A stretch of DNA of 64,000 bases from Psychrobacter urativorans (GCF_904846675.1 NZ_CAJHBT010000002.1:168513-232512); one strand, 5' to 3'; numbered from the stretch's first letter, positions 8,097-18,486 are shown. The notes: generated by a model from the letters alone, not told the origin. Made by a program: numbers and translations.

Positions 8097-9146
8097 CTAT
8101 TTACTAGCAGATTTAGTATCGACGTTAATGGCGTTTTTGAGCATAGCAGCTGGCAAGCTAACCCCCTGCGCTTTAGCATGTTTGGGACTAACATATAAGG
8201 TCAGCTCATTCATAACTTCAGGTTTAATAGTACTGACAGCTTCACCATTTAATATTCGATAAACCATCTTGCCAGTAACGCGTCCAAAGTCATAGTCATT
8301 GACCCCAAGCGCTGCTGTCGCGCCACGCTGTACACTAAATTCATCAGATGCAATAATTGGAATCCGTATCTCATTAGCGGCTAGAGTCATCGCTTCAAAA
8401 GCAGAGGCCACGTTATTGTCAAATGAGGTATAAATAATATCCGCACGGCCCTGCAAACTGCGTGTTGCCATGCCGATATCCGTAGGCCGATTGGCTGGAA
8501 TATCTAACAATGATAAATTGCGTGCCGGCAATGCTTTTTTTAGCTCATCACGTAGCGATACTGAGTTGGCCTCACCTGGGCTATAGACATAACCGATAGT
8601 CTTAAGATTAGGTTTAATCTGCTGCAATAAGTCTAGCTGTGGGTTTAATGGTAATTGGCTGGATAAACCCGTTAGATTATCCTGAAACGGCTTGCCATCT
8701 GCGGTGAGTAGTTTAGCGCCCATTGGGTCTGATACCGCAGTGTAGACAATGGGAATGCTGGAGGTTGCCGAAACGATAGACTGCGCAGAGGGAGTAGAGA
8801 TTGCCACAATCGCATCTGGACTATCGCCTACAAACTGCTTGGCAATCTGTCCGGCAGTGGCGGTATTCCCTTGGGCACTTTGGAAGTTGACGGTTAGGTT
8901 TTGACCTTCGATATAACCATTGTCTGCTAGCTCATCGATGATACCGCGGCGCATATCGTCTAATGATGGATGCTCGACAATCTGCGTGATAGCCAGCGTT
9001 TTAGCTGGTTTACCTGCGGTTGCAGCGTTGTCCGCTGTTGGCGTAGTTTCAGTAGAAGAGTTCGAGCAGCCCATTAGGCCAAGCATACTGATGGCACTAA
9101 TAGCGGCTCCGCACAGGCTTAAGCGTAGCGTAGAGGCAATGGTCAT
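8097..9146 (-). CDS. ABC transporter substrate-binding lipoprotein, second paralogue
   Basis: The 349-residue protein has a lipobox LMGC near residue 27 and the same PF04392 fold and landmarks as its neighbour (TQIVEHPSLDDMRRG; SPDAIVAISTPSAQS; VYSPGEANS; SDEFSVQRGATAALGVNDY). Being first in the pair, it probably shares a promoter with the copy downstream. The two copies differ most in the region contacting ligand (NVTGGSDALPYEP against NLTGLSSQLPLNP), which fits two ligand preferences feeding one permease. That functional split is inference. Confidence 0.87.
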   Translation of the reverse strand: MTIASTLRLSLCGAAISAISMLGLMGCSNSSTETTPTADNAATAGKPAKTLAITQIVEHPSLDDMRRGIIDELADNGYIEGQNLTVNFQSAQGNTATAGQIAKQFVGDSPDAIVAISTPSAQSIVSATSSIPIVYTAVSDPMGAKLLTADGKPFQDNLTGLSSQLPLNPQLDLLQQIKPNLKTIGYVYSPGEANSVSLRDELKKALPARNLSLLDIPANRPTDIGMATRSLQGRADIIYTSFDNNVASAFEAMTLAANEIRIPIIASDEFSVQRGATAALGVNDYDFGRVTGKMVYRILNGEAVSTIKPEVMNELTLYVSPKHAKAQGVSLPAAMLKNAINVDTKSASK

Positions 9147-9624
9147 TGTTAGTTTAACTCATAGGTTGGGAAATACAGATTGGCCAAGTCAATGCGAAGA
9201 GGCGAACACTAAAGTGATCGATTCATTAATTTATCAATGCTTTAATTCTTTAATCTATCGATCATGATGGTTATATTATGACAGCAATGCAGCTTATCGC
9301 AATAAAAAATTAAGGCGAGTTCGTCATCAGCAATATTAAGCCATAAGTTGGACGTTTTTATCTGAACTGTTTATCTGAAAGCCACTTAAAATAAGGCTAA
9401 CGACTAGTATTTATAGTGATTTATCACAGAATTTAGGACTACATAATTTACTGATTTTGAAAGTCATAAGCTTATGTTGACACACTTTTATTTAGTGACA
9501 TAAAAAAGATGCCACTAAGGACATCTTCTTTATTACTGTTTATGAACGATTAGTTATCAATGCAAAGTAAATACTAAGCGTTCAGCTCAGTGCTAATACT
9601 CAGTATTAATAATTAGTGCTAAAG
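9147..9624. other. intergenic region, metG terminator and upstream region of binding-protein genes
   Basis: The 478-bp gap holds a leftward terminator (9502-9530) for metG. The part next to 9146 should carry the promoter of the binding-protein pair. I see no ORF or RNA gene. Confidence 0.55.
9502..9530 (-). terminator. rho-independent terminator after metG
   Basis: AAGATG (9506-9511) pairs with CATCTT (9522-9527). Read leftward the stem is followed by a run of six T. It is about 95 bp after the metG stop. Confidence 0.75.
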
Positions 9625-11742
9625 TTAGCCAAGTACATCACCAACGATAGCAGCATCAGGTAAAGTAATAACCACCAGTGCCGTTTTGGGATCGCCTGAG
9701 GACAATACCATACCTTCTGATATGCCAAATTTCATCTTACGCGGTGCAAGGTTGGTCACGCAAATCACCTTTTTATCAACCAATTGCTCAGGCTCATAAA
9801 ATTTACGGATACCGCTAAACACATTGCGCGGCTTATCTTCACCAACATCTAGAGTAAATTGCAGCAGCTTATCCGCACCTTCCACATAATTACAGGCGAT
9901 AACATGGGCGACTTTCATCTCAACCTTACTGAAATCGTCAATGCTGATATAGTCGGTTTGCTCAGCTGACTCTGCCGTGCTTTTCTTGCCTTGCGCATTT
10001 TTGGCAGCAGGTTTTGCATCTTTCATCGAGGGCGCGTCCGCAGTAGTGATTGGCGCTTCCGTTGTAACTAATGATGCTTTTGATGCCTCAACCATTGCTG
10101 CCACATCTTTTTCTTCGATACGCTGCATTAAGGGCTTAAACTTTTTAATTTGATGACCAAGGAGCCATTGGTTACGGCTGGCAAAGCTTAAGTCATCAAT
10201 GTTTAGGAATTCTTTGGCATTGTCAGTCATCTCAGGCAATACTGGCGCGAGATAAACCATCAATTGACGGAAGATATTAATGGCGACTGAGCAGACGTCT
10301 TGGACTTCTTGTTCGGTCCCTTCAAGTTTGGCAAGTGACCAAGGTTTTTTGGCATCGATATACTCATTGGCCTTGTCCGCACACTGCATGATCAGACGCA
10401 TGGCACGTGAAAACTCACGGTTCTCATAAGCCGCAGCAATCTCATCACCCGTTTTGGTAATGTCTTCTAATAGTCGCGGCTCTGCACAGACTTCCGACAG
10501 CATACCGTCATATTTTTTGACCAAGAACCCCGCACTACGACTGGCAATATTAACCACTTTACCGATTAAGTCAGAATTGACCTTTTGCATAAAGTCTTCT
10601 AAATCAAGGTTGATATCTTCGACCTTGTCAGACAGCTTACTGGCAAAATAATAGCGCAGATATTCAGGCTGCAAATACTCAGCGTAAGTTTCAGCTTTAA
10701 TAAACGTACCGCGTGACTTACTCATCTTTTCGCCATTGACCATTAAGAAGCCATGTGCAAAGACGCCAGTTGGGGTACGGAACTCACTGCCAGCAAGCAT
10801 GGCCGGCCAAAATAGCGCGTGGAAATAAACAATATCTTTACCGATAAAGTGATAGACCTCGGTTTTATTTTCGTTTTCTTGTGCCCAATAACGATCAAAG
10901 TCGAGGGCGTTATCTGTGCCTTTACGCTGCTCGCATAAATTCTTAAAGCTAGCCATATAACCGACAGGCGCGTCCAGCCAAACATAAAAGTATTTGTCCG
11001 GCTCATTACTGGGGGTATCAGGTATCTGAAAGCCAAAATAAGGCGCATCACGCGAGATATCCCAGCTGGCAAGACCTGAGTCGAACCATTCTTGTAGCTT
11101 ATTAACGATCGCTGGTTGCAAGCGATTGTCACTGTGGGTCCAATCTTTTAAAAACTGCTCAAACTCGGGCAAATCAAAGAAGTAATGTTTGGAAGTTTTG
11201 AGCACGGGCGTTGAGTCCGATAGCGTCGACTGCGGATTTTTTAATTCAGTGGCGTTATAGGTAGTACCGCAGACTTCACAGTTATCACCATATTGATCAG
11301 CAGCATCGCACTCAGGGCACGTGCCTTTGACAAAGCGATCCGCTAAAAACAGCTGCTTTTCGGGGTCGAATAGTTGTTTGACGTCGCGGGTTGAGATGTG
11401 TCCGGCGCTATTCAAGCGACGATAAATTAGCTCAGAGAAATGTTGGTTTTCTTCTGAATGGGTTGTATAGTAATTGTCAAAATCAATCAAAAACTTGGCA
11501 AAGTCGGCCTCATGAGAGGCTTTAACGGTCGCAATCTGTTCTTCTGGGGTAATGCCGTTAGCTTCAGCTTTGAGCATGATAGCGGTGCCGTGGGCATCAT
11601 CAGCACAAACATACGTGACCTGATGACCTTGCGCTTTCATGGCGCGAACCCAAATGTCAGTTTGGATATATTCTACAAGATGTCCCAAATGGATGTAGCC
11701 ATTGGCGTAGGGCAGGGCACTGGTTACTAAAATCTCACGCAC
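9625..11742 (-). CDS. metG: methionyl-tRNA synthetase
   Basis: The 705-residue enzyme charges tRNA-Met with methionine in the cytoplasm. The class I signatures are present: the HLGH form of the HIGH motif at about residues 17-20 and KMSKS near 336-340. A four-Cys zinc knuckle (CPEC and CEVC) lies around 141-157, then an anticodon-binding helical domain. After an Ala/Lys-rich linker a C-terminal tRNA-binding OB domain follows ([20 protein letters not shown]), as in the long dimeric bacterial MetG form. The length fits the family. It appears to be a single-gene transcript. Confidence 0.97.
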   Translation of the reverse strand: MREILVTSALPYANGYIHLGHLVEYIQTDIWVRAMKAQGHQVTYVCADDAHGTAIMLKAEANGITPEEQIATVKASHEADFAKFLIDFDNYYTTHSEENQHFSELIYRRLNSAGHISTRDVKQLFDPEKQLFLADRFVKGTCPECDAADQYGDNCEVCGTTYNATELKNPQSTLSDSTPVLKTSKHYFFDLPEFEQFLKDWTHSDNRLQPAIVNKLQEWFDSGLASWDISRDAPYFGFQIPDTPSNEPDKYFYVWLDAPVGYMASFKNLCEQRKGTDNALDFDRYWAQENENKTEVYHFIGKDIVYFHALFWPAMLAGSEFRTPTGVFAHGFLMVNGEKMSKSRGTFIKAETYAEYLQPEYLRYYFASKLSDKVEDINLDLEDFMQKVNSDLIGKVVNIASRSAGFLVKKYDGMLSEVCAEPRLLEDITKTGDEIAAAYENREFSRAMRLIMQCADKANEYIDAKKPWSLAKLEGTEQEVQDVCSVAINIFRQLMVYLAPVLPEMTDNAKEFLNIDDLSFASRNQWLLGHQIKKFKPLMQRIEEKDVAAMVEASKASLVTTEAPITTADAPSMKDAKPAAKNAQGKKSTAESAEQTDYISIDDFSKVEMKVAHVIACNYVEGADKLLQFTLDVGEDKPRNVFSGIRKFYEPEQLVDKKVICVTNLAPRKMKFGISEGMVLSSGDPKTALVVITLPDAAIVGDVLG

Positions 11743-12071
11743 AAAATCACCTATATATAATATAAACGGGTTAGTTATCGAACGTTGCGTCCGCTGATGT
11801 TTGTAGCTGCTGACTGTCAGACTATAGACGTAACGTTATAAAATATAAAATATAAAATTGTGCCTATAATACCGTAAATTGGCTAAATTTGTGACATTGG
11901 TTAGTAACTATCAATGAGTAGCGCTCTACTAATAATTCTCTATCTATAAAAGTCTATCTGGATAGCAAAATTAATGCGTTATTATTTATTCGATTATCCA
12001 GTTTTTACTAAGCTTAAGGTATCTTAATTTTATAATGAACATGTTTATTGAAAATCTTTTAAGTTTAAATA
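11743..12071. other. intergenic region, metG upstream
   Basis: This very AT-rich 329-bp gap lies between two leftward genes and should contain the metG promoter. A short run of ATAAAAT-like repeats occurs at about 11839-11857. Nothing else is evident. Confidence 0.5.
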
Positions 12072-13544
12072 TTAGAATGAACCAAATAACGTGCCTAAGG
12101 TGATGACCGCCGCTGCGGCAATCAGAGGAATGGCTATAGTTACCATTGCCAGATTCAGATAAGACTGCTTATGAGTCAAGCCACAAATCGCCAGTAAGGT
12201 AATAACGGCACCACTGTGCGGTAAGGTATCTAGACCACCCGCTGCCATAACTGCGACACGGTGCATCAGTTCTGGATCAATACCAGCGTCAACCGCCATT
12301 CGCAGGTAATCTTCACCTAACGTTGACAACGCAATACTCAAACCACCTGACGATGAGCCCGTAATCCCGGCCAGTGTTGTCATCGCCACAGCTTCTGAAA
12401 TAAGGGGGTTATCAGGACTTAGATTCAAGATGCTGTCACGGATGATGATAAAGCCGGCAAGTGAGGCAATAACCGCCCCATAACCAACTTCTGATGCCGT
12501 GTTAAAGATTGGCAACATTGAGTCATAAGTACCCCGGTTAATGGTTTTTTGTAAATTAGCCCAGTGACCGATACGCAATAAAATTAGCACCACACAAGCA
12601 ATGACTAGTGAAATAATTATCGACCATAAACCAAGTGAGCCGGCGATATTTAAGTCAGGAAACTGAGTTTGTAGACTCCTAAAATCCATTGATGGGAAAA
12701 TAACATAGGTTAGCAAAGCGTTTAAGCCAATGACTAATATCAATGGAATCATCGCAATTGTAAACGACGTCTGATGGGTATCGCGTGCTTCCGCCTCAGT
12801 TGCCAAATTACTTTTGGCAATGTTGCTTTGAGAGCTGTTTTTTTGAGAAATACTTTTTTGAGAGCCCAGACTTTGTCCTTCGTCTTCATCATCATGTTGA
12901 CCATAGCCTTCTCCCGCAGCATTGGCTTTTCTTGCGCGCGACTGTAGCCATAACCAACCAAAGACAAACATGATCGTACCGCCGATAATACCCAGAATAG
13001 GCGCGGCAAACACATTAGTATTATAGTAAGGAATTGGAATGGCGTTTTGAATCGCTGGCGTGCCTGGTAACGCAGTCATGGTAAAAGTAAAAGAGCCGAG
13101 CGCAATCGCTGCCGGTATCAATCGCTTAGGAATATCAGCAGCTTTAAACAAGTCTTTGGCAATGGGATAAATAGCGAAAGCGACGACAAACAAAGATACA
13201 CCGCCGTAAGTTAAAATGGCACATACTAAAATAACCGCGAGAATGGCCTTGCTTGCACCAAGCTTCTTGACCACCGTATTGGCAATTGCTGTTGCCGCTC
13301 CCGAGTCTGCCATCAATCTTCCAAACAGGGCTCCTAATAGAAAAATGGGGAAAAATTTGAGTAAAAATCCACTTAGTGCGGACATAAATACATCGGTGTA
13401 AGCGGGAATACTGCTTAAAAAATCACCCGATAACAGCACGGCCAAAATCGCCATAATCGGTGCCAAAATAAGCACAGAATATCCGCGATAGGCAAAGAAC
13501 ATCAATAATAATAAAGTGATAACAATAGCAAGTGTGCTAAACAT
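12072..13544 (-). CDS. GntP-family permease, probable 3-hydroxybutyrate/acetoacetate uptake
   Basis: The protein (490 residues) is a multi-spanning inner-membrane carrier of the GntP family (FFPIFLLGALFGRLMADSGAA; TALPGTPAIQNAIP; GSSSGGLSIALSTLG; LPHSGAVITLL). I place the start at the ATG at 13544 because an AAGGAG ribosome site lies just upstream; an earlier ATG at 13562 would contain that site within its own coding sequence. A Ser/Gln-rich cytoplasmic loop (about residues 220-255) is low-complexity. GntP members carry gluconate or, in several bacteria, 3-hydroxybutyrate. Divergence from scoA and the nearby hydroxybutyrate dehydrogenases favours the latter (inference). Confidence 0.88.
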   Translation of the reverse strand: MFSTLAIVITLLLLMFFAYRGYSVLILAPIMAILAVLLSGDFLSSIPAYTDVFMSALSGFLLKFFPIFLLGALFGRLMADSGAATAIANTVVKKLGASKAILAVILVCAILTYGGVSLFVVAFAIYPIAKDLFKAADIPKRLIPAAIALGSFTFTMTALPGTPAIQNAIPIPYYNTNVFAAPILGIIGGTIMFVFGWLWLQSRARKANAAGEGYGQHDDEDEGQSLGSQKSISQKNSSQSNIAKSNLATEAEARDTHQTSFTIAMIPLILVIGLNALLTYVIFPSMDFRSLQTQFPDLNIAGSLGLWSIIISLVIACVVLILLRIGHWANLQKTINRGTYDSMLPIFNTASEVGYGAVIASLAGFIIIRDSILNLSPDNPLISEAVAMTTLAGITGSSSGGLSIALSTLGEDYLRMAVDAGIDPELMHRVAVMAAGGLDTLPHSGAVITLLAICGLTHKQSYLNLAMVTIAIPLIAAAAVITLGTLFGSF

Positions 13545-13927
13545 GACGCCTCTCCTTGGCATATATTAAGTAGCAAGTATGTAGTGCTAGCTGGGACAGG
13601 TCAATAAAAAATTAATCGACAAATAATCGCTAAATATTCTATATTAAGTGAACATCTGTACCAAAGGTATCAGGTTCTATAATATCCTTACCTGCATCGC
13701 TAGTCTCTACTCGCACTGTCTTAATGTTATTTACTAGTCGCTACGAGAATAATATGCTAAGTTAGCATAGATATTTCACATCTGACATATCGATATAAAG
13801 CGTATTCTTTTTAACATTATAATTCGTATGGTAGTTAATATGGACAGGCCATCATATTAGAAAAGTAGTAATAACTTTCTAACAATACGCTTTGAATAAA
13901 GGATATTAGACTTGCAAGGAGATTAGC
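13545..13927. other. divergent promoter region of gntP-type gene and scoA
   Basis: The 383-bp region drives the permease gene leftward and scoAB rightward. It is AT-rich and carries the palindrome at 13753-13769. There is no adjacent regulator gene. scoA has a good AAGGAG ribosome site at about 13917. Confidence 0.6.
13753..13769. promoter_or_regulatory. perfect inverted repeat, candidate operator
   Basis: TATGCTAA-G-TTAGCATA has perfect 8-base arms around one base and sits near the middle of the divergent region. It is a plausible site for a regulator shared by the permease and scoAB genes. No candidate regulator is encoded next to it. Confidence 0.5.
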
Positions 13928-14641
13928 ATGAGTCAATCAAAAGTATATAGCAGTACCGATGATGCTCTAAAAGGGGTTGTTATTGATGGACAGACCTTAG
14001 CAATCGGTGGTTTTGGGCTGTGCGGGATACCTGAAGCCTTAATCGAAGCCCTTCGCGACACTGGCGTCAAAGATTTAACCTGTATCAGTAATAATGCTGG
14101 TATCGATGAATTTGGTCTAGGCTTGTTATTACGGACTCGACAAATCAGGAAAATGATCTCTTCCTATGTGGGTGAAAATAAAGAGTTTGAACGTCAATAT
14201 TTGGCAGGCGAGTTAGAGGTTGAACTAACGCCCCAAGGGACACTTGCTGAAAAATTACGTGCTGGCGGCGCTGGCATCCCTGCGTTTTATACTGCGACCG
14301 GTGTGGGCACACAAATTACCGAAGGTAAAGAGACCCGCGATTTCGATGGTCGTACTTATGTGCTTGAGCATTCACTACGCGCTGATGTGTCTTTAGTCAA
14401 AGCACAAAAAGCGGATAAAGCGGGTAACTTAATATTTAATAAAACCGCGCGCAACTTCAATCCAGATTGTGCAATGGCAGGCAAAATTACCATTGCTGAA
14501 GTAGAAGAAATCGTAGAGATTGGCGCGCTTGATCCAGATGAGATTCATCTACCAGGTATCTTTGTGCAGCGTATTATATTAAATAGCAGCCCTGAAAAGC
14601 GCATTGAAAAGACCACGACTAAAGCGATAGAAAATATTTAA
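13928..14641 (+). CDS. scoA: succinyl-CoA:3-ketoacid CoA-transferase subunit A
   Basis: The 237-residue protein is subunit A of the class I CoA-transferase that moves CoA from succinyl-CoA to acetoacetate. The family glycine signature [13 protein letters not shown] lies near residues 26-39, and SNNAG near 60. A strong AAGGAG site precedes the ATG. Subunit B follows after 142 bp, a wider gap than usual for this pair. With the neighbouring 3-hydroxybutyrate dehydrogenases it forms a ketone-body breakdown route in the cytoplasm. Confidence 0.95.
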   Translation: MSQSKVYSSTDDALKGVVIDGQTLAIGGFGLCGIPEALIEALRDTGVKDLTCISNNAGIDEFGLGLLLRTRQIRKMISSYVGENKEFERQYLAGELEVELTPQGTLAEKLRAGGAGIPAFYTATGVGTQITEGKETRDFDGRTYVLEHSLRADVSLVKAQKADKAGNLIFNKTARNFNPDCAMAGKITIAEVEEIVEIGALDPDEIHLPGIFVQRIILNSSPEKRIEKTTTKAIENI

Positions 14642-14783
14642 GTAAACAGTATATAAGTAGCTGAACTATATATCAGTTAACTGCTTTTTTCGGCTGTTTA
14701 TTATTAATCTTTATCAAATTTTATTATCAAAAATACGTAGCATATTTATAACAATAGAATATCGTAAAAATAAGGAAGATACC

Positions 14784-15413
14784 ATGGCATGGACAAGAGA
14801 GCAGATGGCGCAGCGTGCAGCGCAAGAATTACAAGATGGCTATTACGTAAATCTTGGTATTGGCCTGCCAACCTTAGTCGCTAACTATATTCCCGAAGGC
14901 ATGGATGTTTGGCTACAGTCAGAAAATGGTTTATTGGGTATTGGCGAGTTTCCAACACTAGAGAATGTTGATGCTGATTTGATTAATGCGGGTAAGCAGA
15001 CCGTAACCTCGGCCCCAGGTGCTAGTTATTTTAGTAGCTCAGAGTCGTTCGCGATGATTCGTGGCGGTCATGTGAACCTTGCAATATTGGGCGCAATGGA
15101 AGTCTCAGAACAAGGGGATCTGGCCAACTGGATGATTCCTAAGAAAATGGTCAAAGGCATGGGTGGAGCGATGGATTTGGTCGCAGGCGTTCAGCGAGTA
15201 ATTATAATAATGGAGCAGGTCAATAAACACGGCGATCCGAAAATCCTTGCCCATTGTGAGCTGCCACTGACAGGTAAAGGAGTGGTCGATCGTATTATCA
15301 CTGAGCTTGCGGTACTCGACGTCACTGACAAGGGCTTAAAATTGGTTGAGCTGGCAGAGGGTGTTAGTTTCGATGAGCTGCAAGAAAAGACACCAGTCAC
15401 CATTATTCAGTAG
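14784..15413 (+). CDS. scoB: succinyl-CoA:3-ketoacid CoA-transferase subunit B
   Basis: The 209-residue protein is the catalytic subunit B. The active-site glutamate that forms the enzyme-CoA thioester is Glu47 in [10 protein letters not shown]. Other family landmarks are [11 protein letters not shown] and [12 protein letters not shown]. It pairs with ScoA and is followed after 107 bp by a 3-hydroxybutyrate dehydrogenase gene in the same direction. Length and motifs fit the family well. Confidence 0.95.
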   Translation: MAWTREQMAQRAAQELQDGYYVNLGIGLPTLVANYIPEGMDVWLQSENGLLGIGEFPTLENVDADLINAGKQTVTSAPGASYFSSSESFAMIRGGHVNLAILGAMEVSEQGDLANWMIPKKMVKGMGGAMDLVAGVQRVIIIMEQVNKHGDPKILAHCELPLTGKGVVDRIITELAVLDVTDKGLKLVELAEGVSFDELQEKTPVTIIQ

Positions 15414-15520
15414 CTATCGTCCAATAACAGGTATTCAATAATAAATTTATCACCTTTGCAGCCTACTGATTAATTATAAACGGCTTATATTAATCTTCAT
15501 AAAATTGATAAGGATTATTC

Positions 15521-16321
15521 ATGATGACTCAATTAGAACATGATTTGAGTGGTAAAGTAGCCTTAGTCACTGGTGCTGCTAGTGGTATTGGACGCGATAT
15601 CGCCAAGACCTATGCCCGAGCGGGTGCTACTGTTGGTATTGCTGATATCAATATCGATGCCGCGCAAAATACGGTTGATGCTATTGAATCTGCTGGTGGA
15701 CGCGCGCTGGCCATTGAGATGGATGTCACCTCTGAAGATGCTGTTAATGATGGCGTGCAAAATCTAATTGATACTTTTGGCGGCATTGACATCTTGGTTT
15801 CTAATGCGGGTATCCAAATTATTGACCCTATTGATAAAATGACATTTTCCGACTGGAAAAAAATGCTAAATATTCATTTAGATGGCGCATTTTTGACCAC
15901 TAAAGCTGCTGTAAAGCATATGTATAAAGATAATAAGGGCGGTACTGTCATATATATGGGCTCAGTACATTCTCACGAAGCGTCGATGTATAAAGCTCCT
16001 TATGTCACTGCCAAGCACGGCTTGCTAGGTTTATGCCGTGTATTAGCAAAAGAAGGCGGTGAGCATAACGTACGTTCACATGTTATCTGTCCTGGATTTG
16101 TCAAAACACCACTGGTCGAAAAGCAAATTCCACAGCAAGCCGCTGAAAAAGGAATTAGTGAAGAATCAGTAGTCAACGACATTATGCTGGCTAATACGGT
16201 GGATAAAGAGTTCACTACGGTTGCTGACATTGCCCAATTAGCACTATTTTTGGCGGCTTTTCCAACCAATGTATTTACTGGCCAATCTATCGTTGCCAGT
16301 CATGGTTGGTTTATGAACTAA
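15521..16321 (+). CDS. 3-hydroxybutyrate dehydrogenase (SDR family), copy 1
   Basis: The 266-residue short-chain dehydrogenase has the NAD-binding motif GAASGIG (residues 18-24), SNAGIQ near 95, and the catalytic YxxxK as Tyr161/Lys165 in YVTAKHG. The C-terminal [12 protein letters not shown] and [14 protein letters not shown] stretches match D-3-hydroxybutyrate dehydrogenases, which oxidise 3-hydroxybutyrate to acetoacetate. An AAGGA site precedes ATGATG, so either ATG could serve. Its position behind scoAB suggests co-transcription. A close paralogue lies at 17291-18091. Confidence 0.92.
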   Translation: MMTQLEHDLSGKVALVTGAASGIGRDIAKTYARAGATVGIADINIDAAQNTVDAIESAGGRALAIEMDVTSEDAVNDGVQNLIDTFGGIDILVSNAGIQIIDPIDKMTFSDWKKMLNIHLDGAFLTTKAAVKHMYKDNKGGTVIYMGSVHSHEASMYKAPYVTAKHGLLGLCRVLAKEGGEHNVRSHVICPGFVKTPLVEKQIPQQAAEKGISEESVVNDIMLANTVDKEFTTVADIAQLALFLAAFPTNVFTGQSIVASHGWFMN

Positions 16322-17290
16322 TCATTTTAGATAAATAGATTTATCATTATATCGCTCTGAATAAAAGGCTTAATAGCTCTATAAGGTCGCTAAGAGAGGG
16401 TCATCAAGTTAATTCACTATTAATACCATAGTAATAAAATCAGCTGATTATTTATGTTTATAATGAATCAAGCCATATTTCAATCTTTAGTCCAAATTTA
16501 TAGTTGACATTCAGTGTCTACCACTTTATAACTAGTACTCAATTATAGTTAACAACCCATTGCCGTTACTTTGCCTTTAGCTGGTTACAGCAACACCATG
16601 AAGCTGCATCATGATTCCAGTATCAACTCAGCGTATAATTGTCTAACGACAATTCTATGTAATATCGTAATCTATCACACATAGCTGCTAGCAGCATTAT
16701 CCATATAAACTTAGCAAACGCATCTTTTAGCGTTAGCAATTATCCGATATTGATTATCAATAGCGATAAAATACTAAAAACAGTAGCCAATAAAAAATAT
16801 TCAATGCTTTATCTCTATAGCATTTAGTGCGTGTTTGATCATTCGAGCGGTACACTGACTGACACTGTTTTTTAGGCGCTACTTTTATATTAAAAGCAAT
16901 TAATGTCTTACTATCTAGTACTTATTAATCCTTCTGAACCCTTATAGCTTGCCAGTTCTTCTCAACGCATACCAGTAATACCCATCAAAGCATATTCAAA
17001 AAGCACAGTCAATAATCATCAATAACGAAAATTTCTACAACTCAGTATCTCCTCTTCCTAATAACAGCACTCAAATAGCTGTTATTTATTCAAGACCGCG
17101 CAATAAAGATTATTTAATATTGTGTGTTAACCCTCGGTAGTAGAGCCAGAACGCTATAAACATCGCGTAAGGGAATTACGCGAGCTTATCACTGAGCTAT
17201 CAGGATAGTGAGCGCGTGCTTAGTTAATGGCGTGCTACAACGGTAGCGTTTTGCCACTATTATTCCACCCACCCATAACAAGGATTAATT
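16322..17290. other. long intergenic region between hydroxybutyrate dehydrogenase paralogues
   Basis: These 969 bp have no credible ORF on either strand. A perfect inverted repeat AATTGTC-TAAC-GACAATT lies at 16637-16654. Most of the region is AT-rich, but the last 150 bp (about 17130-17270) are visibly richer in G+C and fold into three successive hairpins (see 17164-17256). The stretch must hold the promoter of the second dehydrogenase and could hide a small RNA. Confidence 0.6.
17164..17256 (+). promoter_or_regulatory. structured leader, three consecutive hairpins
   Basis: Hairpin 1 is CGCGTAA-GGGAA-TTACGCG (17164-17182). Hairpin 2 pairs GCT and CACT with AGTG and AGC (17184-17213). Hairpin 3 has GCTAC-AACG-GTAGC inside an outer TGGC/GCCA stem (17228-17256). 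The block ends 35 bases before the start codon at 17291 and about 24 before its AAGGA site. It has no T-run, so it is not a plain terminator. It could be a regulatory 5' leader; no known riboswitch class is recognised. Confidence 0.45.
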
Positions 17291-18091
17291 ATGGCGACTC
17301 AAATACAACAGGACTTGACAGGCAAGGTAGCCTTAGTCACTGGCGCAGCTGCTGGTATCGGACGTGATATCGCAGAAATTTATGCAAAAGCCGGTGCTGT
17401 CGTTGGCATTGCTGATATCGATTTTGAAGGCGCACAAGAAACGGTCGATATCATCACCAAAGCTGGCGGCAAAGCGCTGGCGATTAATATGGATGTCAGA
17501 TCTGAAGATGCTGTCAATAATGGCGTTGAACAGCTGGTCGATACTTTTGGCGGCATTGATATTCTCGTCTCTAATGCTGGCATTCAGCTTATTAATCCTA
17601 TTAATAAAATGAGCTTTGATAACTGGAAAAATCTGCTGGCTATCCATTTAGATGGTGGGTTTTTGACCACCAAAGCGGCCGTAGAATATATGTATAAAGA
17701 CAATAAAGGGGGCACGATTATCTATATTGGTTCGATACATGCCCATGATGCGTCCCTATTTAAAGCACCTTATATTACCGCTAAGCACGGACTTCTAGGG
17801 TTGTGCCGTGCCGTTGCTAAAGAAGGTGCGCCGCATAATGTGCGCTCGCATATGATTTCTCCCGGCTTTGTAAGAACGGCGATGGTCAATGAACAAATTC
17901 CACTACAAGCAGCCGAAAAAGGCATTAGCGAAGAGTCGGTAGTCAATGATATTCTGCTGGCTAACACCTTAAATAAAGAATTCACCACTATTGAAGATGT
18001 GTCACAAACGGCACTATTTCTAGCCGCATTCCCAAGTAATGTATTTACCGGTCAGTCTATTAATGCCAGTCATGGCTGGTGTATGAGATAG
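17291..18091 (+). CDS. 3-hydroxybutyrate dehydrogenase (SDR family), copy 2
   Basis: The 266-residue protein aligns end to end without gaps to copy 1 (15521-16321), at roughly three quarters identity by eye. It keeps GAAAGIG (18-24), SNAGIQ, and catalytic Tyr161/Lys165 in YITAKHG. Differences cluster on the surface and near the lid ([12 protein letters not shown] against [12 protein letters not shown]). An AAGGA site precedes the ATG. Unlike copy 1 it stands alone behind a long structured leader and is followed by a strong terminator, so it is probably regulated separately from scoAB. Confidence 0.92.
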   Translation: MATQIQQDLTGKVALVTGAAAGIGRDIAEIYAKAGAVVGIADIDFEGAQETVDIITKAGGKALAINMDVRSEDAVNNGVEQLVDTFGGIDILVSNAGIQLINPINKMSFDNWKNLLAIHLDGGFLTTKAAVEYMYKDNKGGTIIYIGSIHAHDASLFKAPYITAKHGLLGLCRAVAKEGAPHNVRSHMISPGFVRTAMVNEQIPLQAAEKGISEESVVNDILLANTLNKEFTTIEDVSQTALFLAAFPSNVFTGQSINASHGWCMR

Positions 18092-18165
18092 TTTTTTAAG
18101 TTCATTGATTTATAAGCTTTAAATAGTAAATATAGAATCATAACTATAAATGTAAGTCTTATATC

Positions 18166-18202
18166 ACCACAGGGTCAGTCTTACTGGCGTTGTGGTTTTT
18201 TT
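18166..18202 (+). terminator. rho-independent terminator after hydroxybutyrate dehydrogenase copy 2
   Basis: ACCACA (18166-18171) pairs with TGTGGT (18191-18196), with an inner GTCAGT/ACTGGC stem and a run of seven T. It lies 75 bp after the stop. Its 3' half recurs after mgtE at 20040-20070. Confidence 0.85.
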
Positions 18203-18203
18203 A
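18173..18203 (+). repeat. 31-bp direct repeat flanking mgtE, left copy
   Basis: This block matches 20040-20070 at 28 of 31 positions, ending in the identical ACTGGCGTTGTGGTTTTTTTA. Weaker matches continue downstream of both copies (TTCG..GG.TACACT, GGTATGA, TGTTTATTT). It overlaps the terminator of the preceding gene. Confidence 0.7.
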
Positions 18204-18460
18204 GTCATCGTTTCGTTTGGATACACTACTCGCCGCGTAAGTCCTCAAGTATCGACACTAAGTGCCGATACTCTGAATTATAAACCCGTCACAAGCTAAG
18301 TCATTATAAGCTGCCTAAATTTAGTGTGCTATCTTATTGAGCTTGGTTTTATATTCAGTTTTATATTCAGTAAACGGGTATGATGTTTATTTTATTGATT
18401 TAAAAGTGATTAGCTTGCTAATAAGAAATTAATCCATTAGCATCTCATTTTCTATTAGCT

Positions 18461-18486
18461 TGAGCCAGTGATACCGGCTCTTTTTT
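18461..18486 (+). terminator. intrinsic terminator in mgtE leader, candidate attenuator
   Basis: GAGCC (18462-18466) pairs with GGCTC (18476-18480), then six T. It is 46 bases before the mgtE ATG. The gene before it already has its own terminator 260 bp earlier, so this one ends a separate transcript, possibly the mgtE leader. Three ATTAGC copies upstream (about 18410, 18437, 18454) and one GCTAAT could offer alternative pairings. Confidence 0.6.

Noticed and set aside
18203..18486. Assignment of the mgtE leader to the M-box riboswitch
   Set aside because: The conserved M-box core could not be recognised by eye; only a hairpin and terminator are supported.
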